From the NCBI RefSeq assembly GCF_037976825.1, contig NZ_CP150269.1:4291501-4355500 (forward strand): DNA of 64,000 nucleotides. The letters are read 5' to 3'. This document shows positions 9,725 through 17,866 of this stretch, in pieces. Each line of letters begins with the position of its first letter. Within the stretch, counting starts at the first letter, position 1. The stretch is from Paenibacillus sp. FSL K6-1330 (GTDB lineage: Bacteria; Bacillota; Bacilli; Paenibacillales; Paenibacillaceae). The translations under genes and the position numbers were made by a program. The notes below the pieces were generated by a model. It searched no databases, was not told the DNA's origin, and was given only the letters and a program-made list of their open reading frames with translations.

Positions 9725-9979
9725 TCAATTATAAATTGAGCCTGAATTTACTGTTGGCATCATAGAGTTATTTTGCATCATGCCTTGGGTGTTCGAGTTT
9801 CCGTGACAATTATTGTACATTTGCTCTAAATCGGAATCGCTGAGATTGGGATGCATTTCTTTCATGAATGGAATCATGTCTTTAAAGTTACTTGGAGCTA
9901 CTTCCGAAGCATAGACCGCAGTTCCGATGCCAAGTGTCAAAACAGCAGCACCTACTATCGCGATGAACTTGGAGTTCAT
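9725..9979 (-). CDS. Small exported Met/His/Asn-rich protein
   Basis: An 84-aa protein with a signal peptide (about 1-25; NSKFIAIVGAAVLTLGIG...VYASE). The mature part has an acidic helix (HPNLSDSDLEQMYNNCHG) and a Met/Asn-rich tail (GMMQNNSMMP). I place the start at the ATG 9977-9979, nine bases after a GGAGG. A GTG nine bases further upstream is in frame but overlaps the Shine-Dalgarno sequence itself. The Cys-His-Met content suggests metal binding, perhaps copper, but this is inference and no named family is recognised. Confidence 0.75.
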   Translation of the reverse strand: MNSKFIAIVGAAVLTLGIGTAVYASEVAPSNFKDMIPFMKEMHPNLSDSDLEQMYNNCHGNSNTQGMMQNNSMMPTVNSGSIYN

Positions 9980-10359
9980 GATGTTCACCTCCTTTCAAGA
10001 CCTTCATGCCCAGTAAGATTCAATCTTGCTTAGGATGATTAATAAAATAACCTTCATAGCTCGCATGTTCCTACTGATATTCGGGTCAGTAATGACTCTT
10101 CCTTTATCATACATATTAAATGTGTTGAAGCTGTGAAGATATCATAAACGTCACTCTCCCTTATGATTTCTTCACAAGCCACCTGATCCAGGAATTGGTC
10201 AGGAACAACTGAGAGCGTTTCTGGTTCAGGCCTATAAGGGCGCCTTCGATTCATAACCAACCTAAGTTCGGTTCTTTTTTGGCACTCAAGTTTCTCCAGT
10301 GTGCGGGATGCATTATAAAGTCTGTAATCAAACCGCCCACGCTTCGATATTGGATAAGA

Positions 10360-10381
10360 AAAAAAGCCACCAATTGGCGGC
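10360..10381 (-). terminator. Intrinsic terminator downstream of the YgjP-like peptidase
   Basis: Minus-strand GCCGCC-AATT-GGTGGC stem (one G-T pair) followed by seven T residues. It lies 115 bases past the metallopeptidase stop. Confidence 0.65.
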
Positions 10382-10495
10382 TTAAGCATGCATATGTGTT
10401 TATTTTCGATCATAATTCGTACCGGTTTGGGAATATTCTCAGTTACTTGTTTACGTTCATGCTAACTGCTTCTGTTCACATTCTTCTCCAGCGTA

Positions 10496-11149
10496 TTATA
10501 AAGTCATGGCGTGTCCATACTTCGCAAGGAACGCTTCCTTCGCTTTGTAATCCTTCATCATGCTACCAACGAGTCGCCAGAAGGAGCGATCATGATTCAT
10601 GTGAATGAGATGACAGAGCTCATGAATGACCACATAGTCAATGACCTCAAGAGGTGCCATCGCGAGACGGTAATTGAAGGTAAGATGCTTAGTCGAGCTG
10701 CAGCTGCCCCACTTCGTTCGCGATTCTTCAACGGTGAAGGATTTAGGCGTAACTTTCAACTGCTTCTGATAGATCTTTATCCGTTCCCCGATCACCTTCT
10801 TACAGCTGGCGAAGTAAAACTTCTTCAGTTCATGCTGGAGCGCTTCTTCCGTAAGCCCATGCGTTTCGATTAACTCATCAAGCGAATAATATTTGCCAAG
10901 ATGAAGGAATTTGCCACTCTCTTCGTATGCTCTGACCTTCGGAGCAGTTCGAGCTTCCTCAATCGCTTGCAGCTGTTTCAAAATTTTATCCCCATACTGC
11001 CTCACAGCGTTCAGCACCACATCATCACCTGTATGATTCGGTGCCTTCACCGTAACAAGCCCTGAGGGATCAATTTGGATTGAGATCTTTTTGCGTGGGC
11101 CATATTCTACATGACATTCTATTTGTTGTTGTCCTAGTTCAATTTTCAT
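10496..11149 (-). CDS. YgjP/DUF45-type zinc metallopeptidase
   Basis: A 217-aa cytoplasmic protein of the YgjP-like (DUF45, SprT-related) family. The zinc site is clear near residues 176-186: HELCH followed six residues later by a third His in MNHDRSFW. The conserved TKWGSCSS upstream is typical of the family. The ATG 11147-11149 is chosen; the in-frame TTG two codons upstream is less likely. The Shine-Dalgarno sequence is weak. The substrate is unknown. In some genomes relatives accompany restriction or DNA-repair genes, but no such genes are nearby here. Confidence 0.85.
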   Translation of the reverse strand: MKIELGQQQIECHVEYGPRKKISIQIDPSGLVTVKAPNHTGDDVVLNAVRQYGDKILKQLQAIEEARTAPKVRAYEESGKFLHLGKYYSLDELIETHGLTEEALQHELKKFYFASCKKVIGERIKIYQKQLKVTPKSFTVEESRTKWGSCSSTKHLTFNYRLAMAPLEVIDYVVIHELCHLIHMNHDRSFWRLVGSMMKDYKAKEAFLAKYGHAMTL

Positions 11150-11280
11150 ATTCAACTTCGTTTCTAAAAGATTTTATCTTCATTGTAACAGAATGGAACC
11201 GAATCCTCCTCTATTTGTGGTAAGATTCAACCTGTTGCGTGTTTTATGGGCTCGAATAAAGCACACTCAAAAAAATGCAG

Positions 11281-12774
11281 CTATATTTTAATATGGGATA
11301 ATGTTGCTGATGGTTTCCGGCCTGTGATCAGTTGTTGCCCATCCGTATAGCCCTCCTCACGACCATCAAGCTCCTGTATGAGAACAGAGCGCCAATATCG
11401 GATACGTTCTTGGCGTTCTTCATCCGCAATTGCATTATGCAGTTCTTGCGGGTCATCAATCAGGTCAAAGAATTGCTCCTCACCCGTTTGGGAGAACCAG
11501 ATGTACTTCTCCTTCCCATCAGTCACCCAGTGATTCGACTGCATTCCTTGTGCGTGCTCGCCATGCAGATGGTGGCGCCAAGACCGAACGCTTTGCCCTT
11601 CTTTCTCTTCTGCTGAGGCAAGTCTCCAGATGCTTTCTCCTTCGACTGTATCCGGTATTGGCACGCCAGCCGCTTCCAGCAGCGAAGGCATGATATCCCG
11701 CATCTCCACCACTTGATCCGACACCATGCCGCGCTGCAAGCCTAATCGGTTGCCCGGATCATTGACGATAAATGGTACATGGGTGCTTCCTTCATACGGA
11801 AGAGACTTCCGGAATAAGTGATGGTCTCCAAGCAGCTCCCCGTGGTCTGATGTAAACAGGATGACTGTGTTCTGCAGCTCGCCGTATTCATTCAACGATT
11901 GCAAGAAGCGGCCAATTTGGTGATCGCTATGCGTGATCAGGGCGTAATAGGCAGCCATCGCTTTACGCAAGCGGCGTTTCGGTACCAGTCCCCTCCCTGT
12001 GGTAGGAGAGTACCCAGCCAGATCGGGGTCTTCCGTTTGCGCCCAGTCACCCACCGGCGGCTCCGGAATATCGGCATCCTCATACAGATCCAGATACGCC
12101 TGCGGAGGATCGAACGGCGGATGGGGCCTGACGAAAGACATCCACAGGAAGAATGGCTTCCCGGGATCTCGGCGACGTAGAAAATCAATAGACTGCGTGA
12201 CCACCCAATTCGTCGGATGCAGCATTTCTGCCAAATGCCAAGGACGGGCGACGGTCGATGCGTTGCAATCCAGACCGAGATCGATCATATCCGCGCCGGG
12301 CACCCTCTCACGGAGCCATTGCAAGTAATCGTCGACTTGATCGTAATGCTCCTGCATCGGAATACTGTGGTAATTGCGGTTGTGATGCAAGTAACCGTCG
12401 TGAAGCATGACATTGTGGAACCCCATCAGATTCCGTGCCGGATAGACGTGCATTTTGCCGATACACTGTGTATGATAACCGGCACCGGCCAATTCCCCAG
12501 GCAGCGTTCTCTTATAATCCCATGGCACGCAGTCTTGATAGCCGACACGGCCATGAGCCCGCTGTGATTGGCCGGTGAATATGGCTGCCCTTGCAGGTAC
12601 GCAAGTCGGTGTGGCAGAATAGGCACGGCTAAACCGTACACCAGTCCTCGCAAGCTCGTCCAGATTGGGCGTCTCAACGACAGGATGACCCGCTATGCTG
12701 AGACAATCAAAACGCATCTGATCGACTGTAATGAGTAGAACATTAGGCCTTCCTTGGTTTTGACTTGAATTCAT
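11281..12774 (-). CDS. Arylsulfatase-family hydrolase
   Basis: A 497-aa sulfatase. The start ATG (12772-12774) follows GGGAGGGGG at good spacing; a longer upstream reading frame has no ribosome binding site. The N-terminal metal site is LLITVDQMR. The sulfatase signature CVPAR (Cys58-x-Pro-x-Arg) is the position converted to formylglycine. The second metal motif is FTSDHGELLGDH (about 315-330). There is no signal peptide, so the enzyme appears cytoplasmic; the substrate could be a sulfated sugar taken up by the cell or another sulfate or phosphonate ester. No sulfatase-maturing enzyme gene is in the window. The gene stands alone. Confidence 0.9.
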   Translation of the reverse strand: MNSSQNQGRPNVLLITVDQMRFDCLSIAGHPVVETPNLDELARTGVRFSRAYSATPTCVPARAAIFTGQSQRAHGRVGYQDCVPWDYKRTLPGELAGAGYHTQCIGKMHVYPARNLMGFHNVMLHDGYLHHNRNYHSIPMQEHYDQVDDYLQWLRERVPGADMIDLGLDCNASTVARPWHLAEMLHPTNWVVTQSIDFLRRRDPGKPFFLWMSFVRPHPPFDPPQAYLDLYEDADIPEPPVGDWAQTEDPDLAGYSPTTGRGLVPKRRLRKAMAAYYALITHSDHQIGRFLQSLNEYGELQNTVILFTSDHGELLGDHHLFRKSLPYEGSTHVPFIVNDPGNRLGLQRGMVSDQVVEMRDIMPSLLEAAGVPIPDTVEGESIWRLASAEEKEGQSVRSWRHHLHGEHAQGMQSNHWVTDGKEKYIWFSQTGEEQFFDLIDDPQELHNAIADEERQERIRYWRSVLIQELDGREEGYTDGQQLITGRKPSATLSHIKI

Positions 12775-12979
12775 CACGTTCCCCCTCCCAACTACACCCC
12801 GCGAATTCTTCAAAATTTGGTCAACTCCACTTTTATCGGGACGGCACCCACTGACTAATAAGTCATCGCAGTTTCCCAAAAACGAGATGTTCTATTAAAA
12901 GTATTCGTCCGAATTCATTAATATCCTTTTGTTGAAATCCTAACGTCCCTGTTGAAGAAACCGTTGATGAGATCACCTA

Positions 12980-13015
12980 AAAAAAGTGAAAAGGAGCCGC
13001 AATCGTACGACTCCT
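12980..13015 (-). terminator. Intrinsic terminator of the DUF1232 gene
   Basis: Minus-strand stem AGGAGTCG / CGGCTCCT (one wobble) followed by TTTTCACTTTTTTT, 52 bases past the DUF1232 stop. Confidence 0.65.
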
Positions 13016-13066
13016 ATCATTTCGTTGCTAGCAAACTACTCCTTGATCCATTGAAGCTTTCGCATC

Positions 13067-13453
13067 CTATTGATTCAACACATGCCGATATGCAATAAGT
13101 GAAATCCATAGCACAGCCGCTATCCATATAACAATAATCATACTACCTGCAAACCAATTTTTCGGTTTACCGCGCTTCATCCGTTCCTCGGCTTGTAGTT
13201 CATGCTCTTGGACCACGGCTTCCGGAATCATCTTCAATGTGATCGCAATTCCAAGAGGGACTAATATCACATCATCCAGATAGCCTAGTACAGGGATAAA
13301 ATCTGGAATCAAATCAATTGGACTAAAGGCATAAGCGACAACACATATGGCGAATATTTTGGCGTACCAGGGAGTCCGACTATCTTTATAAGCAAAATAA
13401 AGTAAAAAGACCTTTCTTTTTAGCATCCTAGCCCATTTCTTTATCCGATCCAT
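13067..13453 (-). CDS. DUF1232 (YkvA-like) membrane protein
   Basis: A 128-aa protein containing the DUF1232 hallmark AYAFSPIDLIPDFIPVLGYLDD (in two parts, about 45-66), followed by an amphipathic helix and a C-terminal transmembrane helix (about 100-122). The ATG at 13451-13453 is preceded by AGGAG at ten bases and is preferred over an ATG eight codons upstream. The molecular function of this family is not established. Confidence 0.85.
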   Translation of the reverse strand: MDRIKKWARMLKRKVFLLYFAYKDSRTPWYAKIFAICVVAYAFSPIDLIPDFIPVLGYLDDVILVPLGIAITLKMIPEAVVQEHELQAEERMKRGKPKNWFAGSMIIVIWIAAVLWISLIAYRHVLNQ

Positions 13454-13578
13454 CGTATTCGTTCTCCTACGTTGCATTTTACTTCATATTACCACGCTAT
13501 CCTGTCCAACAGCTAACTGATTTCTACTGGTTAGTTAGGCGGCTATCGTTACGAACTCCTAGCCCTTTTGGATATAAC

Positions 13579-13604
13579 AAAAAAAGTCGCCAACATGACG
13601 ACTT
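13579..13604 (-). terminator. Probable terminator downstream of the DUF2935 gene
   Basis: Minus-strand AAGTCG...CGACTT stem followed by TTTTTTT, about 125 bases past the DUF2935 stop. The arms resemble those of the terminators at 271-295 and 15764-15782. Confidence 0.55.
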
Positions 13605-13729
13605 CGTAGGAGACCTTGCTTATTCGAGGCAACCTTGGTCAGTTCAAGATGCACCGCCATCTTTTTATTGATCAGCATCCATCGAGTGACAGGCTTTCGA
13701 TCAAATCCAAGGCATGCGGGCACCACTCT

Positions 13730-14524
13730 TCAACCAGTGACTCTCGGCTTTGTCGGATCGCAGTTCGGGTTCTGTACTTCACCCAAAGCAGCCAACTTGG
13801 ACAAATAGTAGCACTCTTCACGATACATATGATCCGGCATCAGCGGATTAATCCGGTCCAACACCTCTCCGCGCAGTTCAAATTCTTCGAGTTCCGCCAG
13901 AAAGTGCATGAACACCCTCATTTCCATATCGACATCAGCATGGAATTTGCGCAGGGCAGGGAAATCTTTTATATGGGTCCTTAAATAACCCGTCATTTCT
14001 ACTGCCTTTAGATAAAACCCTTCAAAATCTTTCTGAAACGCCATGCTTTTTGCAATTAACGGCTTTTCAGCAAAATCCAGATCGGCCGCTAGGCTTGCTG
14101 CATGACCATATGCATCCTGCAGCCACACCATATCATAATGCAAGGGATGGAACAGAGGTACGCCCTTACCTTCTTGTAACGCCTGTAGTATCCGAAGGTA
14201 TTCCTCCAATTCATTGACCATATGGTTGACAAAGGAAGGGGTCAGGAGAAAGTCAATTTTGCCTGCAAGCTGTCGTTCCAGCAAATTCAGCTTGAATTCA
14301 CGCAGTTCATAAGAGGCTTTATAGGCATCCTTCGTCAGTTTCTCGATGAATGTGGAGGCATCGGGTCGCCGCGACTCCCCTAGCAGCATATCAAATTTAG
14401 CCATTAAGGACTCGGCTGTGGCGATATCCCCTTTTTCCTTGGGTGAAAGCGCAGTAAAAATAAAACGACAGTGGTCGCCAAGAATCTGTAACCAAAACCG
14501 GTGTTCATACAAGGGATCACTCAT
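13730..14524 (-). CDS. DUF2935 family protein
   Basis: A 264-aa all-helical protein with the DUF2935 layout: two related helical domains, each opening with a His/Glu-bearing segment. The first begins EHRFWLQILGDHCRFI near residue 6; the second starts around residue 140 and contains HADVDMEMRVFMHFL. Conserved His and Glu residues suggest a di-metal four-helix bundle, but no reaction is known to me. The ATG at 14522-14524 follows GGAAGGGG at eight bases; an in-frame TTG six codons upstream overlaps that site and is rejected as start. Confidence 0.8.
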   Translation of the reverse strand: MSDPLYEHRFWLQILGDHCRFIFTALSPKEKGDIATAESLMAKFDMLLGESRRPDASTFIEKLTKDAYKASYELREFKLNLLERQLAGKIDFLLTPSFVNHMVNELEEYLRILQALQEGKGVPLFHPLHYDMVWLQDAYGHAASLAADLDFAEKPLIAKSMAFQKDFEGFYLKAVEMTGYLRTHIKDFPALRKFHADVDMEMRVFMHFLAELEEFELRGEVLDRINPLMPDHMYREECYYLSKLAALGEVQNPNCDPTKPRVTG

Positions 14525-14684
14525 TGATCTAGCCCCTTCCAATAGCGTTATTCTCAGAAAATATATGCTACTGACAGCCGAGTAGAACGCGGAAGGGATA
14601 ATCGTAAGACAATATTCGCGACTCGAGCATCATCCATAACATAAAACAGGACAAGAAAAATTCTGTTGTTTGTCTAAGGCCGGC

Positions 14685-15602
14685 TCACGACTGCATCTCG
14701 TTTTCGATCCGTTTCATAAAGTCTTCAGCCGCGCTGTATCCGAGTTGTTTAAGATACCAATTGTTGGCCGCCGCCTCGATCAGACTGGCAACGTCGCGTC
14801 CCGGTTGAAGCTGAACCTCGATATGCGGAATTTGAATGCCTAAATACTCTGTAAACTGAGGTACCGCCTCAAGCTCGTTGTTTAGGGAATTTTCCCGCCA
14901 AGGCGACAGCTCAATATCGAGCACAATTCGCGTCTCGTCCTGGAACGCCGTGCGTCCGTATTGACGAACGACATTAATTAAGCCGATGCTGCGTAGCGCC
15001 AGAAACTCGCGTGTTGTCTCATTATGTGTGCCAAGAAGTGTCGAAGGGCCCAGCTTTTTAAGCACCACAATGTCGTCAGCCACAAACCGGTGACCACGTC
15101 TGATCAAGGTGTGGGCTGTCTCACTTTTGCCAATCCCGGATTTACCCCGAAGCAGGATTCCTATGCCCGATACATTCACACATACCGCATGGATCGACAT
15201 CTCCGGTGCCAGTGTCTTCACCAAATAGCTGTCTAACTTAGCGATAAATTCCGTTGTTGTCTCTGTCGTCCGCAATAATGGTATGCCTTCCTGATTACAG
15301 AATAGCGTCAGATAAGGAATCTCCTGCTGTCCTGACGTAACAATAAAGCACGGCGGATGATATTTGACGATATTCCCGATATGTAACTTGCGTTCTTCTA
15401 TGCTAAGCGTCAATAAATAGTTGATTTCTTTGCGACCAAGCACCTGCACTCGCTCCATAGGAAAAAAATCGAAATACCCGACAAACTCCAGCCCGGGCCT
15501 ATGCGTCTGTGGACGGGTAATCATACGATCCATGCGATTGGCTCCTGCAAGTACTTCCAAATGAAAAATTTCCGTAAGACTTTGAACGGTGATCGACTTC
15601 AT
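14685..15602 (-). CDS. hprK: HPr kinase/phosphorylase paralogue
   Basis: A 305-aa protein, close to the usual 310 aa of HPr(Ser) kinase/phosphorylase, which phosphorylates Ser46 of HPr in Bacillota carbon control. The N-terminal domain (1-130) is followed by His138, the P-loop GKSGIGKSE (153-161), RRGHRFVADD (168-177) and a C-terminal PGRDVASLIEAAANNWYL region. ATG 15600-15602 is preceded by AGGAGG. Unlike canonical hprK it is not next to lgt or a phosphatase gene. The second signature, normally EIRGxGIIxV, reads ALRSIGLINV. It is probably a paralogue with altered balance of activities or a different target. Confidence 0.82.
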   Translation of the reverse strand: MKSITVQSLTEIFHLEVLAGANRMDRMITRPQTHRPGLEFVGYFDFFPMERVQVLGRKEINYLLTLSIEERKLHIGNIVKYHPPCFIVTSGQQEIPYLTLFCNQEGIPLLRTTETTTEFIAKLDSYLVKTLAPEMSIHAVCVNVSGIGILLRGKSGIGKSETAHTLIRRGHRFVADDIVVLKKLGPSTLLGTHNETTREFLALRSIGLINVVRQYGRTAFQDETRIVLDIELSPWRENSLNNELEAVPQFTEYLGIQIPHIEVQLQPGRDVASLIEAAANNWYLKQLGYSAAEDFMKRIENEMQS

Positions 15603-15756
15603 GTTGTTCTCCTCCTGCGGTTGCAGTATGTATTCCGATATATTCAACGAACAACAGGTATTTTCCTGCCTCTTTGTCTCCATTTACGAGACACCCACCC
15701 TTCCGGCTAATTTAGATCCAGGACGACCATGACTGCCTCCAAACATGAGTTTACAT

Positions 15757-15782
15757 CAAAAAAAGTCGCCTATTTGGCGACT
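15757..15782 (-). terminator. Intrinsic terminator of the nitroreductase operon
   Basis: Minus-strand AGTCGCC-AAATA-GGCGACT stem followed by seven T residues, 50 bases past the last nitroreductase stop. Confidence 0.85.
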
Positions 15783-15831
15783 CTTGTGAGTATATAATGT
15801 GATCATTATCGTAGGCTTGCATGGCATCCAT

Positions 15832-16278
15832 CTACAACAACTCAAAGGTAAGGTCCGGTGTGCTCTCCACCTTCACAGGCTCCATGGATTGTTCATGATA
15901 TCCCATTTCCAGAACGGCAACGATCCGTTCGCCATCCTGAACACCAAATCGACGGGTGGAAGCTCTATCATAAATCCAGTCATTCATCGTCATTCGCACA
16001 TGGAGCATGTGATCCTGAGCGAGCAGACGGAAATTCTGTATGAGGCAGCTTGCAGCTCCGTAATCTTCTTCTATCTTATGAGGATCATGATCTTCCTTAA
16101 TAACCAATATCAGATAGGCCGAAGCCTGGTCCTGCAATTCAGATAGCATGCCTGTATTACCGGAGCCAATAAATATAAACCGCCAAGGTTCCCGCATTCC
16201 GTCATTAGGAGCCCATACAGCAACATTTAACAATTCCAGAATATGATTTTCGGAAACAGGTTTAGCGCTATAACTCAT
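15832..16278 (-). CDS. Nitroreductase-family protein (short)
   Basis: A 148-aa protein of the FMN-dependent nitroreductase fold, shorter than the usual 190-220 aa. The family opening AVWAPNDGMREPWRFIFIG and the closing GERIVAVLEMGY are present, while the usual N-terminal RRSIRxF segment is missing. The ATG at 16276-16278 has GGGGGG upstream. It overlaps the 3' end of the preceding nitroreductase gene by 11 bases, so the two are probably translationally coupled. It may form a heterodimer with its longer neighbour; that is inference. Confidence 0.8.
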   Translation of the reverse strand: MSYSAKPVSENHILELLNVAVWAPNDGMREPWRFIFIGSGNTGMLSELQDQASAYLILVIKEDHDPHKIEEDYGAASCLIQNFRLLAQDHMLHVRMTMNDWIYDRASTRRFGVQDGERIVAVLEMGYHEQSMEPVKVESTPDLTFELL

Positions 16279-16858
16279 CAAATGGCCCCCCTCGACTCGA
16301 TATCATTGTCCATTTCTTTTCAGCTTGTGTACGTGCTCTGCCTCTTGGAGCCTTATCGAAGTATCCGAGATGAAAAATACCAACCAGCCTCTCATTAGGC
16401 TGCAGCTTCAACAGCTCGAATAATTCTTTGCTCTGCATCATCGGTTCTGTATCCCACAGCGTACCGAGCCGACGTTGCCAGGCAAGAAGCTGAAAATTTT
16501 GCATGATCCCGCAGACCGCTGCATAATTCATATCTCTTTTCCTTCTGTCCGCATCCGTAGAGGCAATGATGATAAGATGGCCAGGTATATCGGTGACCCT
16601 CTTCCGAACGAAATCCCGAACCTTTTCCGGCAGCCATTTGACCAGTCTGTTCTTCACCAGCGGTTCCAGCATACTGACAGCCAAACGTTCCTTCGAATCC
16701 GCCGTCCCCGCATACACGCTTCGGAAGGCCACTTCCTCTGTGGACGGATAAAGCTGCCGCGCAGCGTAGAGTAATTCGATCACCAGCTCCTGGTCCACGG
16801 GAATGGAGTTAAACTTGCGGATGCTTCTTCGTTCTCTGATCGTCTTCACGAAATTCAT
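16268..16858 (-). CDS. Nitroreductase-family protein
   Basis: A 196-aa FMN-binding oxidoreductase-like protein. MNFVKTIRERRSIRKFNSIP is the typical nitroreductase N-terminus whose RRSIRKF contacts the FMN phosphate. The C-terminal NERLVGIFHLGYFDKAPRGRART is also characteristic. The ATG 16856-16858 is preceded by GGGGGTT; longer upstream reading lacks a ribosome binding site. It is the second gene of a MarR-nitroreductase-nitroreductase operon. Such operons often respond to quinones, nitroaromatics or thiol stress. Confidence 0.87.
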   Translation of the reverse strand: MNFVKTIRERRSIRKFNSIPVDQELVIELLYAARQLYPSTEEVAFRSVYAGTADSKERLAVSMLEPLVKNRLVKWLPEKVRDFVRKRVTDIPGHLIIIASTDADRRKRDMNYAAVCGIMQNFQLLAWQRRLGTLWDTEPMMQSKELFELLKLQPNERLVGIFHLGYFDKAPRGRARTQAEKKWTMISSRGGPFDEL

Positions 16859-16931
16859 GCATTCAACCCCCAGCCATTGCTCGCTTGAATAACCCTTCAA
16901 GATTACAAGTATCGCATCGGCGAACATATTC

Positions 16932-17405
16932 TTAATGATAAAAGTCAACCAAATCTCCAAATAATCGCTTCATAAGTTCAAGCTCGGATTCGCTATATCT
17001 GTCCAAAAAATCGATCATCCTCTGCTGCTCCTTGATATGGAGCTCATCATGAATAGCAAAAAGCCTTTTCCCGGCCGCTGTTAGCCGGAAGTACACTTCT
17101 TTTTTGTTATCATTGAGCTGGGCCCTGCGAACCCAACCCGCCTTCAATAATTTATTGGTTATCTTGGAGGTGTTCCCTTTGCTCAGGTTCATCGTTTCGG
17201 CAATGGATGTAACATTAATCGGTTCTTGCTCACCAATACACGCAATGGTATGTAGTTCCGTTATGTTTAGTGTGGATTCTATCTCTATTAGTTTCCGGAG
17301 CTCTTCGATAAAAGCGCTGCTTAACCGGTTCTCATATTGTTCTTTTTGCTGCAGAAATTGAATGAAATTTTCATGGATAGCGTTTTTTATTTTGCTCGTA
17401 CTCAT
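16932..17405 (-). CDS. MarR-family transcriptional regulator
   Basis: A 157-aa winged-helix regulator. The helix-turn-helix reads INVTSIAETMNLSKGNTSKITNKLLKAGWV, followed by the wing (NDNKKEVYFRLTAAGKRLF). The ATG 17403-17405 with AGGAG about 11 bases upstream is preferred over an ATG eight codons earlier. It leads the nitroreductase operon (73 bases to the next start) and probably represses it and itself through the palindrome in its own promoter. Confidence 0.88.
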   Translation of the reverse strand: MSTSKIKNAIHENFIQFLQQKEQYENRLSSAFIEELRKLIEIESTLNITELHTIACIGEQEPINVTSIAETMNLSKGNTSKITNKLLKAGWVRRAQLNDNKKEVYFRLTAAGKRLFAIHDELHIKEQQRMIDFLDRYSESELELMKRLFGDLVDFYH

Positions 17406-17439
17406 GATTATGCAAGCTCCTCGACTCATTGTTTTTTCA

Positions 17440-17471
17440 TTATAACCAAAATTAGTTTCGCAAGAAACAAT
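17440..17471 (-). promoter_or_regulatory. Promoter and probable MarR operator of the nitroreductase operon
   Basis: Minus-strand TATAAT at 17440-17445. Immediately upstream, the inverted repeat GTTTC-GCAA-GAAAC (17456-17469) overlaps the expected -35. Further GTTTC and GAAAC half-sites in ATTGTTTC/GAAACAAT context occur near 17555 and 17634. Autoregulation by the MarR protein is inferred. Confidence 0.5.
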
Positions 17472-17740
17472 ATGAGCATACCAGGGAAGTTATACCTCGG
17501 AAAGTTATGATGATTTCAGTTGTCCAGTCCATATCACCCCCTTCAAATCAGAATATTGTTTCCATTGAATAGATAACTAATCAGTAAAATGGGAAGCGAA
17601 TCTAAATAACATTGAAATATTTATTCACATGAAACAATTATATTTTAAGGTTATTTTGATCCGATGTCAATTCCGTCCGTTCTTCATATCAGCCTTTAAC
17701 GCAGCAGGATCTTCGCCAGCAGAACGCGTTTATGCCTTGT

Positions 17741-17812
17741 GCTTCTAGCAGAGCTTCTAGCGGAGCTTCTAGCGGAGCTTCTAGCGGAGCTTCTAGCGGA
17801 GCTTCTAGCGGA
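17741..17812. repeat. Perfect 12-bp tandem repeat, six copies
   Basis: Six head-to-tail copies of GCTTCTAGCGGA, the first with one substitution (GCTTCTAGCAGA). They end two bases before the terminator of the MFS gene. One forward frame reads Ala-Ser-Ser-Gly and another Leu-Leu-Ala-Glu, but neither belongs to a credible gene. The rest of 17472-17740 holds no gene that I can see. Confidence 0.95.
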
Positions 17813-17813
17813 G

Positions 17814-17845
17814 AAAAAAGACAGCTGCGTCATCGCAGCTGTCTT
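17814..17845 (-). terminator. Strong intrinsic terminator of the MFS gene
   Basis: Twelve-base-pair perfect stem AAGACAGCTGCG / CGCAGCTGTCTT with a TCAT loop and a T-run on the minus strand, 22 bases past the MFS stop. Confidence 0.9.
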
Positions 17846-17866
17846 TTGATAATGAGCAATAATGGA

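Noticed and set aside
10054..10413. Minus-strand frame of 119 codons
   Set aside because: Its first codons run through the terminator of the YgjP-like gene and no good ribosome binding site precedes any of its Met codons; an internal ATG at 10254 has only a weak AGG-type site.
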